From contig NZ_CP038159.1 of NCBI RefSeq assembly GCF_004526235.1, positions 992,001-1,056,000 of the forward strand: a DNA stretch of 64,000 bases, written 5' to 3'. Positions 52,657 to 62,969 of this stretch are shown piece after piece. The DNA is from Sphingobacterium sp. CZ-2 (lineage in GTDB: Bacteria; Bacteroidota; Bacteroidia; Sphingobacteriales; Sphingobacteriaceae). The notes beneath the pieces are model-generated. The model saw only the letters and a list, made by a program, of their open reading frames with translations. It was not told where the DNA came from and made no database searches. Both the position numbers and the translations under genes were made by a program. The stretch's first letter is position 1. Every line of letters starts with the position of its first letter.

Positions 52657-52667
52657 AAATATTTCGA

Positions 52668-52675
52668 TACCTTTG
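52668..52675 (+). promoter_or_regulatory. Promoter -7 element of the TonB-dependent receptor
   Basis: TACCTTTG (52668-52675) matches TAnnTTTG and lies 15 bases ahead of the ATG at 52691, in the short gap after the phospholipase-like gene. Confidence 0.6.
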
Positions 52676-52690
52676 GCAAATTTATTTTAT

Positions 52691-54568
52691 ATGAAATACG
52701 CCTCCAAGCTATTACTAATCTTAAGTTCAGTACCAACCCTATTATTAGCGCAGCAATCCCAAACGGACAGCACCCAATTACAGGAAGTTCATATTCAAGG
52801 GAATAGACTTCAGATACCGGTCAGTCAATCGAGCCGAAACATACAGATCATTAGTCAGAAAGAGATTCAATCCTTGCCCAGCACCAGCATCAACGAAGTT
52901 CTTCGTTATGCAGCTGGAGTGGATATCAGGCAGCGTGGCCCCTTCGGCACCCAGGCTGATGCTGGGATCGATGGTGGTAGTTTTGATCAGACCATTTTAT
53001 TGGTAAATGGAATCAAGTTCTCCGATCCACAAACTGGTCACCATATGTTGAATATTCCGGTTCCATTGGAAGCTATCGAACGTATCGAGATCCTTCGTGG
53101 TCCTGCCTCTCGAATATTCGGAATTAACGGACTGACAGGAGCAATTAATATCGTTACGAAAAAGGCGGATAGCCATAGCATCTTTGCCCATACCTATGCG
53201 GGATCTTCCTTTGAAAACCGTGAAGAGGAAGGAAAGAAAGGGATATATTGGGGAAAAGGTATTCAGCTAGGTGGAACAATTTCTACCGAAAAGCAACAAC
53301 ATCAGCTTTACCTGACCAAGGAAAATTCAAATGGACAACGATATAATACGGCTTCTGATAATGAAAAAATCTACTATCAGAATCAATTCCAGTTCAATGA
53401 TCGAAATGCCCTTCAAATGATGGCTGGATATATTAATAATGAATTTGGTGCCAATGGCTATTATGCAGCGCCAGGTGATAAGGAATCGGAGGAACATGTG
53501 GAAACCGTTCATTATAGTTTGGCTTCTACGCATCAACTTGGAAATAAGTGGTTTATCAGTCCTAGGTTTAGCCATCGCTATAATGAAGATGATTATCGTT
53601 ATTACCGAAACGACTTGAGCAAAGGTCGGTCTAAACATTATACCCATACCCTTTCAGGGGAGTTGAACGCAAGTTATAAAAGTGCGTATGGTGATCTTGG
53701 CCTAGGTTTGGAAACCCGCCAGGAGAAAATCAGCAGTTCGAATATCGGGAAGCATGAACGTGTGAATTTTGGGGCATATACGGAATTTAGGACAAGTCAG
53801 ATTAAGAATTTCTTGATCAATTTGGGGGCTTATGTTAATTATAATTCAGATTATGATTGGCAGGTTTTTCCAGGGATTGATGTGAGTTATTTGATCGGTA
53901 ATTATTGGCAGATTGCGGCAAGTACAGGGTCGAGCCAACGGATTCCTACCTTTACGGATCTTTATCTTAACCAAAGGCCAGCGAATATTGGAAATCCTGA
54001 ACTGGTTTCTGAAAATGCATGGCAACATGATCTGACGCTGAAATTTAATAAGGATAGGATTGCTGCCAAAGCGGGTTATTTTTATCGGGATATTGATAAT
54101 TTTATTGATTGGACGAGAGAAAGTACCGCTGTACCTTATCAGGCCATGAATTTAGGGAAAAACCAGGTGCATGGGGTTTTGGTAAATTTTAATTTGTTAC
54201 AGCCTTTGGGAGTTGATCAATCCTTGAGATTTCAGGTGGATTATAATTATTTAGATCCTTCTATTATTAATAAGACTGAGAATAAGATATTAAAATACGG
54301 GATTAAAAGTTTGAAACATCAGTTAGTTGGAACGTTGAGTTATGAGGTTAAGGAATGGTCGTTTACTACAGCAAATAGGTATTTGGAACGAATTTCTGGA
54401 ACGCCTTATTTTGTTTCTGATTTTAGGGTTGGGTATCAAAGAAATAATTTTAGGGTGTATGGTGATGTTCAGAATATTTTTGATGAGGAGTATCTGGAAA
54501 TTGAAGCTGTGCCGTTATTGGGTAGATGGGTTACTTTGGGGGTACAGTATAATTTGAAGTTTAGATAG
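52691..54568 (+). CDS. TonB-dependent outer-membrane receptor
   Basis: This is a 625-residue barrel with a signal peptide (MKYASKLLLILSSVPTLLLAQQ; start at 52691). The plug domain (about 40-165) contains SRNIQIISQKEIQSLPSTSINEVLRYAAGVDIRQRGPFGTQAD and the LRGPASRIFGINGLTGAINIVTKKA box. The beta-barrel follows and ends in a C-terminal aromatic strand (RWVTLGVQYNLKF). It lacks the SusC N-terminal CarboxypepD-like extension and resembles the BtuB/vitamin B12 or siderophore class. No SusD partner is adjacent. The substrate is unknown. Confidence 0.93.
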   Translation: MKYASKLLLILSSVPTLLLAQQSQTDSTQLQEVHIQGNRLQIPVSQSSRNIQIISQKEIQSLPSTSINEVLRYAAGVDIRQRGPFGTQADAGIDGGSFDQTILLVNGIKFSDPQTGHHMLNIPVPLEAIERIEILRGPASRIFGINGLTGAINIVTKKADSHSIFAHTYAGSSFENREEEGKKGIYWGKGIQLGGTISTEKQQHQLYLTKENSNGQRYNTASDNEKIYYQNQFQFNDRNALQMMAGYINNEFGANGYYAAPGDKESEEHVETVHYSLASTHQLGNKWFISPRFSHRYNEDDYRYYRNDLSKGRSKHYTHTLSGELNASYKSAYGDLGLGLETRQEKISSSNIGKHERVNFGAYTEFRTSQIKNFLINLGAYVNYNSDYDWQVFPGIDVSYLIGNYWQIAASTGSSQRIPTFTDLYLNQRPANIGNPELVSENAWQHDLTLKFNKDRIAAKAGYFYRDIDNFIDWTRESTAVPYQAMNLGKNQVHGVLVNFNLLQPLGVDQSLRFQVDYNYLDPSIINKTENKILKYGIKSLKHQLVGTLSYEVKEWSFTTANRYLERISGTPYFVSDFRVGYQRNNFRVYGDVQNIFDEEYLEIEAVPLLGRWVTLGVQYNLKFR

Positions 54569-54659
54569 GTTTGTCCGTCAATGCGAGGAGAACTTACGCG
54601 TCATTGCGAGGAGGTTTCCACGTCAACGTACGGAAGTTTCCCCGTCATTGCGCCACCTG

Positions 54660-54853
54660 CGTCATTGCGAGGAGGCACGACGAAGCAATCTTTCTCCTCG
54701 TGTCATCCTGAGCAGCCTTTAAGTGTCATCCTGAGCAACCTTTAAGTGTCATCCTGAGCAGCGTCGAAGGATCTATACGGGTACCAAATGTAGATGCTTC
54801 GACTTCGCTCAGCATGACATGGGTAAAGATTGCTTCGTTCCTCGCAATGACGC
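54660..54853. repeat. Nested palindromic repeat cluster, copy 3
   Basis: Outer arms GTCATTGCGAGGAGGCACGACGAAGCAATC (54661-54690) and AAAGATTGCTTCGTTCCTCGCAATGACG (54825-54852) enclose the inner element (54747-54818). The inner left arm TGTCATCCTGAGCAGCCTTTAAG is repeated in 23-base steps at 54701, 54724 and 54747. Degenerate left arms also occur at 54575-54640. Confidence 0.85.
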
Positions 54854-54957
54854 GCCCCCAAGAACCTCCAACGCTCCCACCTACCTCCAACGCCGCATAC
54901 CTACCTCCTACACCCCACACACCTACCTCCAATGCCCCCCATACCTCTTCCCAACAA
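54854..54957. repeat. Guanine-poor, C-rich low-complexity stretch
   Basis: About 100 bases are rich in CCTCC and ACCTACCTCC motifs and almost free of G on the plus strand. They lie between the repeat cluster and the trxA terminator. No gene is credible here. It could be the worn end of another repeat or a slippage product. Confidence 0.45.
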
Positions 54958-54962
54958 AAAAA

Positions 54963-54986
54963 AGCTCAATTCCTACGAATTGAGCT
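54963..54986. terminator. Terminator of trxA (bidirectional)
   Basis: Perfect stem AGCTCAATTC/GAATTGAGCT with a CTAC loop has A-runs on one side and T-runs on the other. It lies 28 bases beyond the trxA stop on the minus strand. Confidence 0.85.
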
Positions 54987-55014
54987 TTTTATAAATCTTA
55001 TATTCTTTACAAGA

Positions 55015-55332
55015 TTACAATTGTTTATCTAATTTCTCAGCAAGAACAGATTTTGGAACTGCTCCAACTTGTTTGTCAACAATCTCACCGTTTTTAAAAT
55101 ATAATAACGCTGGGATATTACGGATACCGTAACGAACAGAAATATCTGGGTTGTTATCCACGTTAACTTTTCCAACTACTGCTTTACCTTCGTATTCTGT
55201 AGCAATTTCGTCAACCAATGGACCTACCATACGACATGGACCACACCATTCTGCCCAAAAATCAATTAAAACTGGTTTATCTGATTTTAATACAACTTCA
55301 TCAAAGTTGCTGTCTGTAATTTCTAATGCCAT
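55015..55332 (-). CDS. trxA: Thioredoxin
   Basis: This is a 105-residue thioredoxin reducing protein disulfides. Canonical active site [13 protein letters not shown]; the cis-proline loop IRNIPALL and the Asp/Lys pair are present. It is of normal length without a signal peptide, so it is cytosolic. A -7 element (TATATTTG) lies at 55370-55377. Confidence 0.97.
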   Translation of the reverse strand: MALEITDSNFDEVVLKSDKPVLIDFWAEWCGPCRMVGPLVDEIATEYEGKAVVGKVNVDNNPDISVRYGIRNIPALLYFKNGEIVDKQVGAVPKSVLAEKLDKQL

Positions 55333-55369
55333 ACTTTTATGCTTATTTGATTTATCAATAGTATTTATA

Positions 55370-55377
55370 CAAATATA
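55370..55377 (-). promoter_or_regulatory. Promoter -7 element of trxA
   Basis: The minus-strand TATATTTG matches TAnnTTTG about 38 bases ahead of the trxA ATG. No convincing -33 element is seen. Confidence 0.5.
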
Positions 55378-55431
55378 ATCATTCCCAACCTTATGCTATA
55401 GGTTTCCACTTAATAAAATTTCTATAGCTTA

Positions 55432-58400
55432 TCAATTTAATCTATAATTCACCCCTTCCAACTCCTCTAAACCATCCAAAAACTCATTCGTAATAAAAAT
55501 CTTACGCTTTTTCACCGGCATCTCAATCGTCAGTTCATCCTGCATATCCATGATTTTGAACTTCAATTGACAATTCGCCTCCTGCCCTTCAATATGGCAA
55601 CAATTGATCAAACGCTCTAATTCTGCAATAAATTCCGAATCCAGTTTATGCAATGGAAATTGAATGGTAAAAGTTTTCGCCATCTTTTCCCGAAGATCCG
55701 AAAGCAATTGGATGTTCTTCAATTCAAATCCCCAGTTTCCTACCTGCTTAAATCTTTCCTGCACCAGTCCCCGGATCTGCACAAAATATCCTTCCTGTAG
55801 ATATCCCTTGAATTTCACATAATCTTCACCAAAGACCATGATCTCATACGAATCCGAATAATCCTCAATAACAAAAGATCCGAAAGGTTTTCCAGATTTC
55901 GCCACACGATGATTCGCCGATTGGATAATCCCACCAACAACCACTTCCTTGTTCTTGATCCGATTGAATTCCAAAGCTACCTCCGGCTCCACCTCCGAAG
56001 CTTTCATCTTATTGATCATCTGCAATTCACTTACCTTATTCGCACAGAAATGCTTGATCTCAAATTTATAGTTATCCAATGGATGGCTGGTCAGGTAGAT
56101 CCCGATCACATCCTTTTCATATTTCAACTTCTCGATCAAGCCCCAAGCAGTAGCCGGAGAAAAAGTAGGTTCTGGTAATTCCACCGATCCGCCAGACCCA
56201 AAAAGACTGGCCTGCGCAGAATTTTCATTCTCCTTGAATTTATGTGCAAATTTGATCGCTTTCTCAATTCCGGTACTGTTATCTGTATCCGAACTAAAGT
56301 ATTGCGCCCGGTGGGTATCTTTAAAGGAATCAAATCCACCTGCATATGCCAAACTCTCAAAGGCCTTTTTATTGATCATCCGCAGATCTACCCTTTTCGC
56401 TAGATCAAACAGTGATTTATAAGGTCCAGAACTTCTACTCTCCACGATGGTCTCCACTGCTCCTGCACCAACCCCTTTCACAGCACCCATTCCGAATCGA
56501 ATAGCTCCCTCCTCGTTTACCGTAAATTTATAATGCGATTCATTTACATCAGGCCCCAATACCACTAATCCCATCCTTCTACATTCTTCCATGAAGAAAG
56601 TGACTTGCTTGATGTCGTTCATGTTGTTTGAAAGCACTGCAGCCATATATTCTGCCGGATAATGTGCTTTTAAATAAGCGGTCTGATAGGCAATCCATGC
56701 ATAACAGGTCGAGTGCGACTTGTTGAAGGCATAACTCGCAAAAGCTTCCCAGTCGGTCCAGATTTTCTCCAATACCTTTGCATTGTGCCCATTGGCTTCC
56801 GCCTGCGACACAAACTTAGGCTTCATTTTATCCAATACCGCCTTTTGTTTCTTACCCATCGCCTTACGCAAAACGTCGGCATCACCTTTAGAGAATCCTG
56901 CCAACTTCTGCGAAAGAAGCATTACCTGCTCCTGGTAAACCGTAATCCCATACGTTTCGCTCAGGTATTCCTCACATGCATCCAGGTCATAGGCAATTGG
57001 TTCAATTCCATGCTTCCTTTTAACGAAGGAAGGAATGTATTCCATCGGTCCCGGACGGTACAGTGCGTTCATGGCAATCAAATCCGCAAATACTGTAGGT
57101 TTCAGCTCCTTCATGTATTTCTGCATCCCCGGAGACTCATACTGGAAGATACCGATGGTTTCTCCACGTTGGAAAAGCTCATAAGTCTTTTCGTCGTCAA
57201 TCGGGAAATGATCCGGATCCAGCTCAATATCGTGGCGTAATTTAACGTTGGTGACCGTATCTTTAATCAAGGTCAGGGTTTTCAACCCCAAAAAGTCCAT
57301 CTTCAATAAGCCGGCGCTTTCCACCACCGAGTTATCAAATTGGGTAACATACAGATCGGAGTCCTTCGCCAAGGATACCGGAACAAAATTCGTAATATCA
57401 TCTGGCGTAATAATAACTCCACAGGCATGGATCCCTGTATTGCGCATGGATCCTTCCAAAACACGCGCTTGTTTGATGGTTTCCGCCTCAAGACCAGCTC
57501 CATCAGCCAAATTCTTCAACTTATTGACTGCTTCCAATTCTTCCGAACGTAAAGCCTCCTTTAAGGCTTTATCCTCCATATTGAAAATCTTGCTCAGTTT
57601 GAGGTTGGGGATCAATTTGGCAATCTCATTAGCATCTGCCAAAGGCAGATCCAACACCCTTGCTGTATCCTTGATGGATGATTTCGCCGCCATGGTACCA
57701 TAAGTAATGATCTGGGCCACTTGCGAAGCGCCGTACTTATCGATCACATACTGCATTACTCGACCACGCCCCTCATCATCAAAGTCGATATCAATATCCG
57801 GCATGGATACCCGGTCAGGATTCAAGAAACGCTCAAATAGTAGATCATATTTGATGGGGTCGATATTCGTAATTCCCAAACAATAAGCAACGGCAGAACC
57901 CGCTGCCGATCCACGACCTGGCCCCACAGAAACGCCCATATCTCGAGCCGCAGCAATGAAATCCTGTACGATCAAGAAATAACCTGGATATCCGGTTTTC
58001 TCGATGGTCGCCAATTCAAAATCCAAACGCTCGCGGATATCATCCGTAATTTCCTCATATCGCTTTTCTGCCCCTTTATAGGTTAAATGGGCAAGGAATG
58101 CATTTTCCCCTCTTTTTCCGCCATCCACATCATCTTCTGCATGTTGAAATTCCTCTGGAATCTCAAACTTCGGTAATAGTACATCCCGATTAAGTGAATA
58201 CGTTTCGATCTTATCCAAAATCTCCTGGATATTGATGATGGCATCGGGCAGATCGGTAAAGGACTTTTTCATTTCCTCCGCCGATTTGAAATAATATTCT
58301 TGGTTCGGCATGCCGAATCGGAAACCTCTACCCCTACCTTTAGGCGTAGATAGTTTCTCCCCATCCTTTACACATAAAAGGATATCATGGGCATGCGCAT

Positions 58401-59853
58401 CCGTTTTATTGACATAATAGGTATTGTTGGTAGCAACCATTTTAACCTGGTGCTTTTTAGCCAGTTCGATCAATGTAGCATTCACACGGTTCTCATCTTC
58501 CTGACCATGGCGCATGATCTCTATATACAGATCCTCGCCAAATAATTCCTTCCACCAGATCAAGGCTTCTTCAGCCTGGCTTTCACCAATATTCAAAACC
58601 TTACTAGGTACCTCACCATTCAGGTTACCGGTTAAAACGATCAGATGTTCTTTGTATCGTTCCACAACAGATTTATCAATCCGAGGCACATAATAGAAAC
58701 CCTCAGTATAGGCAATAGATGCCATTTTGGCCATATTATGATAGCCTTCTTTATTTTTGGCCAGAAAAACTACCTGGTAACCGTTATCCTTGCGGGATTT
58801 ATCTTTCCGATCATCACAGATATAGAACTCACAACCCACGATCGGTTTGATCGCTTGATCGGTAAAATCCTCGCCCTTTGCCAAGGCTTCCTCCCTTTTT
58901 GCTTCCAGGTCTTTATTATAGCCCAACACCTTACTTACAAAGTGAAAGGCTCCCATCATATTCCCATGATCGGTCATGGCTACAGCTGGCATTTTTTGCT
59001 TTGCAGCCGCCTGCACCAAACCGTCAATGGAGATGGTAGATTGCAGGACAGAAAATTGGGTATGGTTATGTAAATGGGCAAAACTTGCCTCTTGGAATCG
59101 TTTTAATGTTTCCGGATCGATGGTAACTGAAGCAATACCCGACTTTTCGCGAGCACGGATATCGTCCGATGCTGCTTTTAGATTGATATGCTTTAATCCT
59201 ACTGATTCAACAACAGCAGGATGTTCTCTTTTGAACTCTACAAAATATCCGGTATCAACTTGAAGATCTGCTGGTGTATAAACCTCGCGACGCACCAACT
59301 CAAAGAAACAACGGGTTGTTGCTTCCACGTCGGCGGTTGCATTGTGTGCCTCCGCAAAAGGAACACCAAATAAATAACTGTGTAGTTCGGTAAGTGTAGG
59401 TAATTTGAACTTACCACCACGTCCACCTGGTAATTTCAATAGATCGGCAGTCACTTCTGTACAGGTATCCAAGATCTGCATCTTCCCCATGGGACTATCC
59501 ACTTGGTACCTATAAAACTCAGCGCCCATGATGTTCAGGTCAAATCCGATGTTCTGACCTACTATAAATTTTGCTTTTGAAAGGGCTTCATTGAATTTGG
59601 ATAAGACTTCCTGTAAAGGAACCCCTTCTTGCGTTGCCAATTCCGTAGAGATACCGTGAATTTTCTCCGAATCATAAGGGATATTAAAGCCATCCGGTTT
59701 AATCAGATAATCTTGATGCTCTACCAACCTACCCATTTCATCGTGCAATTGCCAAGCAATCTGAATACAACGCGGCCAATTATCTGTATCTGTAATTGGT
59801 GCATCCCAACGCTTCGGCAATCCCGTCGTCTCCGTATCAAAAATTATATACAT
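55432..59853 (-). CDS. dnaE: DNA polymerase III alpha subunit with N-terminal exonuclease
   Basis: This is a 1473-residue replicative polymerase. Residues 1-200 form a DEDD-type 3'-5' exonuclease (DTETTG at 6-11, DLNIMGAEF, HNATADVEAT), fused as usual in Bacteroidota. Then come the PHP domain (HLHNHTQFSVL at about 258), the polymerase palm (PDIDIDFDDEGR at about 683, with the catalytic Asp residues), fingers (GPGRGSAAGS), the helix-hairpin-helix region and the C-terminal OB-fold. The fused exonuclease replaces a separate epsilon subunit. The gene stands alone on the minus strand between trxA and the OmpA-like gene. Confidence 0.98.
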   Translation of the reverse strand: MYIIFDTETTGLPKRWDAPITDTDNWPRCIQIAWQLHDEMGRLVEHQDYLIKPDGFNIPYDSEKIHGISTELATQEGVPLQEVLSKFNEALSKAKFIVGQNIGFDLNIMGAEFYRYQVDSPMGKMQILDTCTEVTADLLKLPGGRGGKFKLPTLTELHSYLFGVPFAEAHNATADVEATTRCFFELVRREVYTPADLQVDTGYFVEFKREHPAVVESVGLKHINLKAASDDIRAREKSGIASVTIDPETLKRFQEASFAHLHNHTQFSVLQSTISIDGLVQAAAKQKMPAVAMTDHGNMMGAFHFVSKVLGYNKDLEAKREEALAKGEDFTDQAIKPIVGCEFYICDDRKDKSRKDNGYQVVFLAKNKEGYHNMAKMASIAYTEGFYYVPRIDKSVVERYKEHLIVLTGNLNGEVPSKVLNIGESQAEEALIWWKELFGEDLYIEIMRHGQEDENRVNATLIELAKKHQVKMVATNNTYYVNKTDAHAHDILLCVKDGEKLSTPKGRGRGFRFGMPNQEYYFKSAEEMKKSFTDLPDAIINIQEILDKIETYSLNRDVLLPKFEIPEEFQHAEDDVDGGKRGENAFLAHLTYKGAEKRYEEITDDIRERLDFELATIEKTGYPGYFLIVQDFIAAARDMGVSVGPGRGSAAGSAVAYCLGITNIDPIKYDLLFERFLNPDRVSMPDIDIDFDDEGRGRVMQYVIDKYGASQVAQIITYGTMAAKSSIKDTARVLDLPLADANEIAKLIPNLKLSKIFNMEDKALKEALRSEELEAVNKLKNLADGAGLEAETIKQARVLEGSMRNTGIHACGVIITPDDITNFVPVSLAKDSDLYVTQFDNSVVESAGLLKMDFLGLKTLTLIKDTVTNVKLRHDIELDPDHFPIDDEKTYELFQRGETIGIFQYESPGMQKYMKELKPTVFADLIAMNALYRPGPMEYIPSFVKRKHGIEPIAYDLDACEEYLSETYGITVYQEQVMLLSQKLAGFSKGDADVLRKAMGKKQKAVLDKMKPKFVSQAEANGHNAKVLEKIWTDWEAFASYAFNKSHSTCYAWIAYQTAYLKAHYPAEYMAAVLSNNMNDIKQVTFFMEECRRMGLVVLGPDVNESHYKFTVNEEGAIRFGMGAVKGVGAGAVETIVESRSSGPYKSLFDLAKRVDLRMINKKAFESLAYAGGFDSFKDTHRAQYFSSDTDNSTGIEKAIKFAHKFKENENSAQASLFGSGGSVELPEPTFSPATAWGLIEKLKYEKDVIGIYLTSHPLDNYKFEIKHFCANKVSELQMINKMKASEVEPEVALEFNRIKNKEVVVGGIIQSANHRVAKSGKPFGSFVIEDYSDSYEIMVFGEDYVKFKGYLQEGYFVQIRGLVQERFKQVGNWGFELKNIQLLSDLREKMAKTFTIQFPLHKLDSEFIAELERLINCCHIEGQEANCQLKFKIMDMQDELTIEMPVKKRKIFITNEFLDGLEELEGVNYRLN

Positions 59854-59990
59854 AGTTTTCCCTCTGAACTAACAAAAATACTTAATAATTCCTTAAGATT
59901 GGAGCCAAATCTGTCAGAAGAATTCAAGATAGACAACCTTTATTGTTTTAATCTATTATTTCAGATTGCGACCAGATTATCCATTAAAGA

Positions 59991-60021
59991 AAGAGCTCAA
60001 TTGATAACCAATTGAGCTCTT
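59991..60021. terminator. Terminator of the OmpA-like gene (bidirectional)
   Basis: Perfect 13-bp stem AAGAGCTCAATTG/CAATTGAGCTCTT with an ATAAC loop has T-runs on both outer sides. It lies 20 bases past the OmpA-family stop on the minus strand. Confidence 0.9.
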
Positions 60022-60040
60022 TTTTCTTAAGTGAAATTTC

Positions 60041-60559
60041 TTATTTTAAAATCACCACCTCTACCCGTCTGTTTTTCTGACGGCCATCGGGCGTCTTATT
60101 ATCTGCAATTGGTTTGGTCAGCCCTAAACCTCTTGTTGCTATTCTAGACTCTGCAATTCCGGCATCTACTAAAAATGCTTTTACAGAAGCTGCTCTTTTA
60201 TCCGATAACCAAAGGTTATAATTTGCTTCTCCGGTGGCATCTGTATGTCCATCCACACGGATCTTAGCTTTTGCCTGATCCGTTTTCAACACCTTCACCA
60301 ATTTGCTCAATTCTTTTTTAGCCGCCTCCGATAAATAAGATGAATTTGTACTGAACAATAAATCGGAAGATAAAGAGACCATTATCCCTTCATTGGTTTC
60401 GGTTGCCGTTTCAAATTCACGTTTTACATTTTTCAATCCATCGTTGGTACCATCTTTGGAAACAACGGCTCCTGGATTTACCACCATGGATTGTTGTTTA
60501 CAAGAGAACAGCGTAACACTAGCTAAAATGATCAAAAACAAAAAGTTTATTCGCTTCAT
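60041..60559 (-). CDS. OmpA-family lipoprotein
   Basis: This is a 172-residue lipoprotein. The signal FLFLIILASVTLFSC ends at a lipobox cysteine. The OmpA/MotB-like domain (about 65-172) contains LLFSTNSSYLSEAAKKELSKLVKVLK and the peptidoglycan-binding IRVDGHTDATGEANYNLWLSDKRAASV with the NRRVEV C-terminus. It anchors the outer membrane to peptidoglycan. A TATATTTA-like -7 element may lie near 60,585. Confidence 0.93.
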   Translation of the reverse strand: MKRINFLFLIILASVTLFSCKQQSMVVNPGAVVSKDGTNDGLKNVKREFETATETNEGIMVSLSSDLLFSTNSSYLSEAAKKELSKLVKVLKTDQAKAKIRVDGHTDATGEANYNLWLSDKRAASVKAFLVDAGIAESRIATRGLGLTKPIADNKTPDGRQKNRRVEVVILK

Positions 60560-60609
60560 ATTTTTTGTAGATTATTAATTTCGTAAATATAAGTTTTCCT
60601 CGTTAAATT

Positions 60610-62799
60610 TTATTTTTTAAATATTCTTTGCTCCGCAGATTGAATCTCTGGAATCCCTTGGTATAGCTTCCAGATCAACCCTGTTCTGGCATTTTCCAAC
60701 ATGACCGCCACATGGGCTTGGTTCGACGCCAAATATTCATCGGAAACATCATCGTTTTTCAGATCCATCCATGATCGGAAACCATATTCCGAGAATAGGG
60801 TCTCCCCATAAAGTGTATACAAAGCATTTAATGAACGTTTTGCTTTAACAGGATCCAAAAATATGCTCGCTATAGATATAGCAGGATTGATCCGGTAATT
60901 ACCCACCGCATCAAAATGCTGATAGAAACCCCAGATATCTGAATTGGTAGTCCCCACACCTATTTCATTGTCCCTACGTTTAACCAATAGCGCATATTTC
61001 CCTACAATATCCTTCAAATCATATGCGCCAACTTTAGCTAGGTTAGGATTAATACTGGTAAATGGTCTGTACATTTCCAGGAGACTCGAATTTATTGGCC
61101 CAAACGGGACATCTAGACCATACATTGAAGTATCCTTCAGGCCTGATACTTTGATCAAGGTATCCACCAGCACTGGCTTGTCCACTATTTCCAAATCCAT
61201 ATCCGTTTTAGCCAAACTATCTTTGCTTAAAGAATCCTGAATTCCCTTGGCATTATCCAATGGACTTGCAGGCACTACCCGTTTATAGGAATAGGCCAAG
61301 GAATTTGAAAATGCCTGATTAGGAAGACTATGTTTCTTGGAAGCCGTTGCCAGCATATAGGTATTCAAACCAACTCCCAATCCCGTTAAAGGTGCATGTG
61401 GAAGATTCCCTTCCACCATATCCAAAGAAGATCTTAATATAAGTGGATCTGTACTCAATGCAGCAGCTCGCCAATCTACCCTATCCCATAATTTTGTGAT
61501 GGCTGTCCGCAATTCGGCTTCTTCAGCGGCATCGCCCTTGAGGTACTGCCTTACAATCAATAAAGCCTCAATAATGGATGTGGTAGCTACCACATCGTAT
61601 TTTGCCTGTCCATCCAGGTATTCCGGCAATCCTTTTCTTCCATCGAAAAACGCCGGATAAAAACCTTTATTATTCTGTGCCTTATCTAAGAATTGAACAA
61701 TTTTCTTGGTTCTGTTGAGGAACATGGACTTCGATAGAAATCCCTTCTCTACGCCCACCATTAAACTCAATAAGGCACCACCGGTTTCTTTTACAGAAAC
61801 AGGAGCTTTATCCTTCAATCGGAATGGTGTATACATCCCGGAATTCACATCATAGTTCTCAATGAAATAATTGATATGGGCCAATTGAACCAAATCCAAA
61901 AACTGGTTCTCGTTCAGTGCTTTCGGTTCCACCTCCTTTACATCCGAGAATGGCGATTCGCGGTAATTATAATCTACCCAAGCGATTTTATAATAATATT
62001 TTTTATCCAATGTAGGCACATAATCCAGATACCTCAACATATACGTTGGTCGAATAGCTACGGGGGTGAACTCCTTATTATCCAGCGATCGGTAAATCTT
62101 CACATACCTGATACTTGGTGTCAATGGCACCTGCCATTGTAATTCTACATGTTTACCGTGAGGATTGACCTTAGAAAGCACTGCTGCGGAAGTCAAGGGA
62201 GCCGTTGAATAATTGGCAGGTAGGAATTCAATCTGATCAAGGAACAATTGATGGGTAGCAGGGCTGCTTTGCTGCTGTCTGAAAATGACCCCTGAAATGA
62301 TCTTATCAATATTTAATCCGGCAAAATCCTTAACCGGAATCTTAACATTCAACCAGGCATTATTCGTATAATCTTCAATATAATCGCCTAAGGGTAGACT
62401 AATAGATTGATTGGGGCCTTGTTGGATGGAAATAGATGGCAACTGCTTCTGTGCGGTTTCCGAAGAACCGACAAATAGTTTCAAATTCAAAACATCTTCC
62501 GCTGATACCCGGTAATGGAATTTCTGACGACTGTATCGAACCAGTACATTCCAATCGCCAGCTTCCGAAGAGATATAGCGCAAGGACAATGCATTTCCTG
62601 GTGTAAAATAAAGGGAATCAGAAACCAGGAGGTTCCGATGTACATTCTCTACCCAGCTTTGTCCGGAATAATCCACATAACTTCTAGCATAGCTTCCTTT
62701 CACCAAACTATTATCGAAAACTACTTCTGTATAGGATTCGGCTTTGGATTTGGTAAGAAAACAACATAAAATCAAAAAGAAAAAGAGTCTAAGTTGCAT
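60610..62799 (-). CDS. Secreted glucoamylase-like glycoside hydrolase (GH144-like)
   Basis: This is a 729-residue exported protein with a signal peptide (LFFFLILCCFLTKSKA). Residues 20-200 form a beta-sandwich, perhaps carbohydrate-binding, and about 200-300 resemble a fibronectin type III fold (HVELQWQVPLTPSIRYVKIYRS). The rest is an (alpha/alpha)6 barrel like the glucoamylase-like GH144 family, with HINYFIENYDVNSGMYTPFR, KETGGALLSLMVG and the C-terminal SNQAHVAVMLENARTGLIWKLYQGIPEI. GH144 enzymes cut beta-1,2-glucan; whether this one does is not decided by sequence. Acidic catalytic residues cannot be named confidently. Confidence 0.6.
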   Translation of the reverse strand: MQLRLFFFLILCCFLTKSKAESYTEVVFDNSLVKGSYARSYVDYSGQSWVENVHRNLLVSDSLYFTPGNALSLRYISSEAGDWNVLVRYSRQKFHYRVSAEDVLNLKLFVGSSETAQKQLPSISIQQGPNQSISLPLGDYIEDYTNNAWLNVKIPVKDFAGLNIDKIISGVIFRQQQSSPATHQLFLDQIEFLPANYSTAPLTSAAVLSKVNPHGKHVELQWQVPLTPSIRYVKIYRSLDNKEFTPVAIRPTYMLRYLDYVPTLDKKYYYKIAWVDYNYRESPFSDVKEVEPKALNENQFLDLVQLAHINYFIENYDVNSGMYTPFRLKDKAPVSVKETGGALLSLMVGVEKGFLSKSMFLNRTKKIVQFLDKAQNNKGFYPAFFDGRKGLPEYLDGQAKYDVVATTSIIEALLIVRQYLKGDAAEEAELRTAITKLWDRVDWRAAALSTDPLILRSSLDMVEGNLPHAPLTGLGVGLNTYMLATASKKHSLPNQAFSNSLAYSYKRVVPASPLDNAKGIQDSLSKDSLAKTDMDLEIVDKPVLVDTLIKVSGLKDTSMYGLDVPFGPINSSLLEMYRPFTSINPNLAKVGAYDLKDIVGKYALLVKRRDNEIGVGTTNSDIWGFYQHFDAVGNYRINPAISIASIFLDPVKAKRSLNALYTLYGETLFSEYGFRSWMDLKNDDVSDEYLASNQAHVAVMLENARTGLIWKLYQGIPEIQSAEQRIFKK

Positions 62800-62950
62800 A
62801 TTAAACTATTATGATACGAAAATAGAGAAAATTCGTGCCAAAAGCCACTTTTTTGGGTTATTTAAGGCTTCGTGATAAAATTATTACGCAGATATAAAGC
62901 ACATTGCAATTTTTTGGTAAGAATAATTTTTCAAGTATCAACATTCTCTC

Positions 62951-62958
62951 TATATTTG
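62951..62958 (+). promoter_or_regulatory. Promoter -7 element of the tRNA-Gly/tRNA-Leu operon
   Basis: TATATTTG (62951-62958) matches TAnnTTTG and lies 11 bases ahead of tRNA-Gly. A -33 element is not clear. The two tRNAs that follow, 5 bases apart, probably form one transcript. Confidence 0.65.
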
Positions 62959-62969
62959 CAACACTTCAA

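Noticed and set aside
54590-54957. Small Gly/Val-rich protein on the minus strand within the C-rich stretch
   Set aside because: The open frame results from the low-complexity sequence and repeat arms; it has no ribosome-binding context and no protein-like composition.
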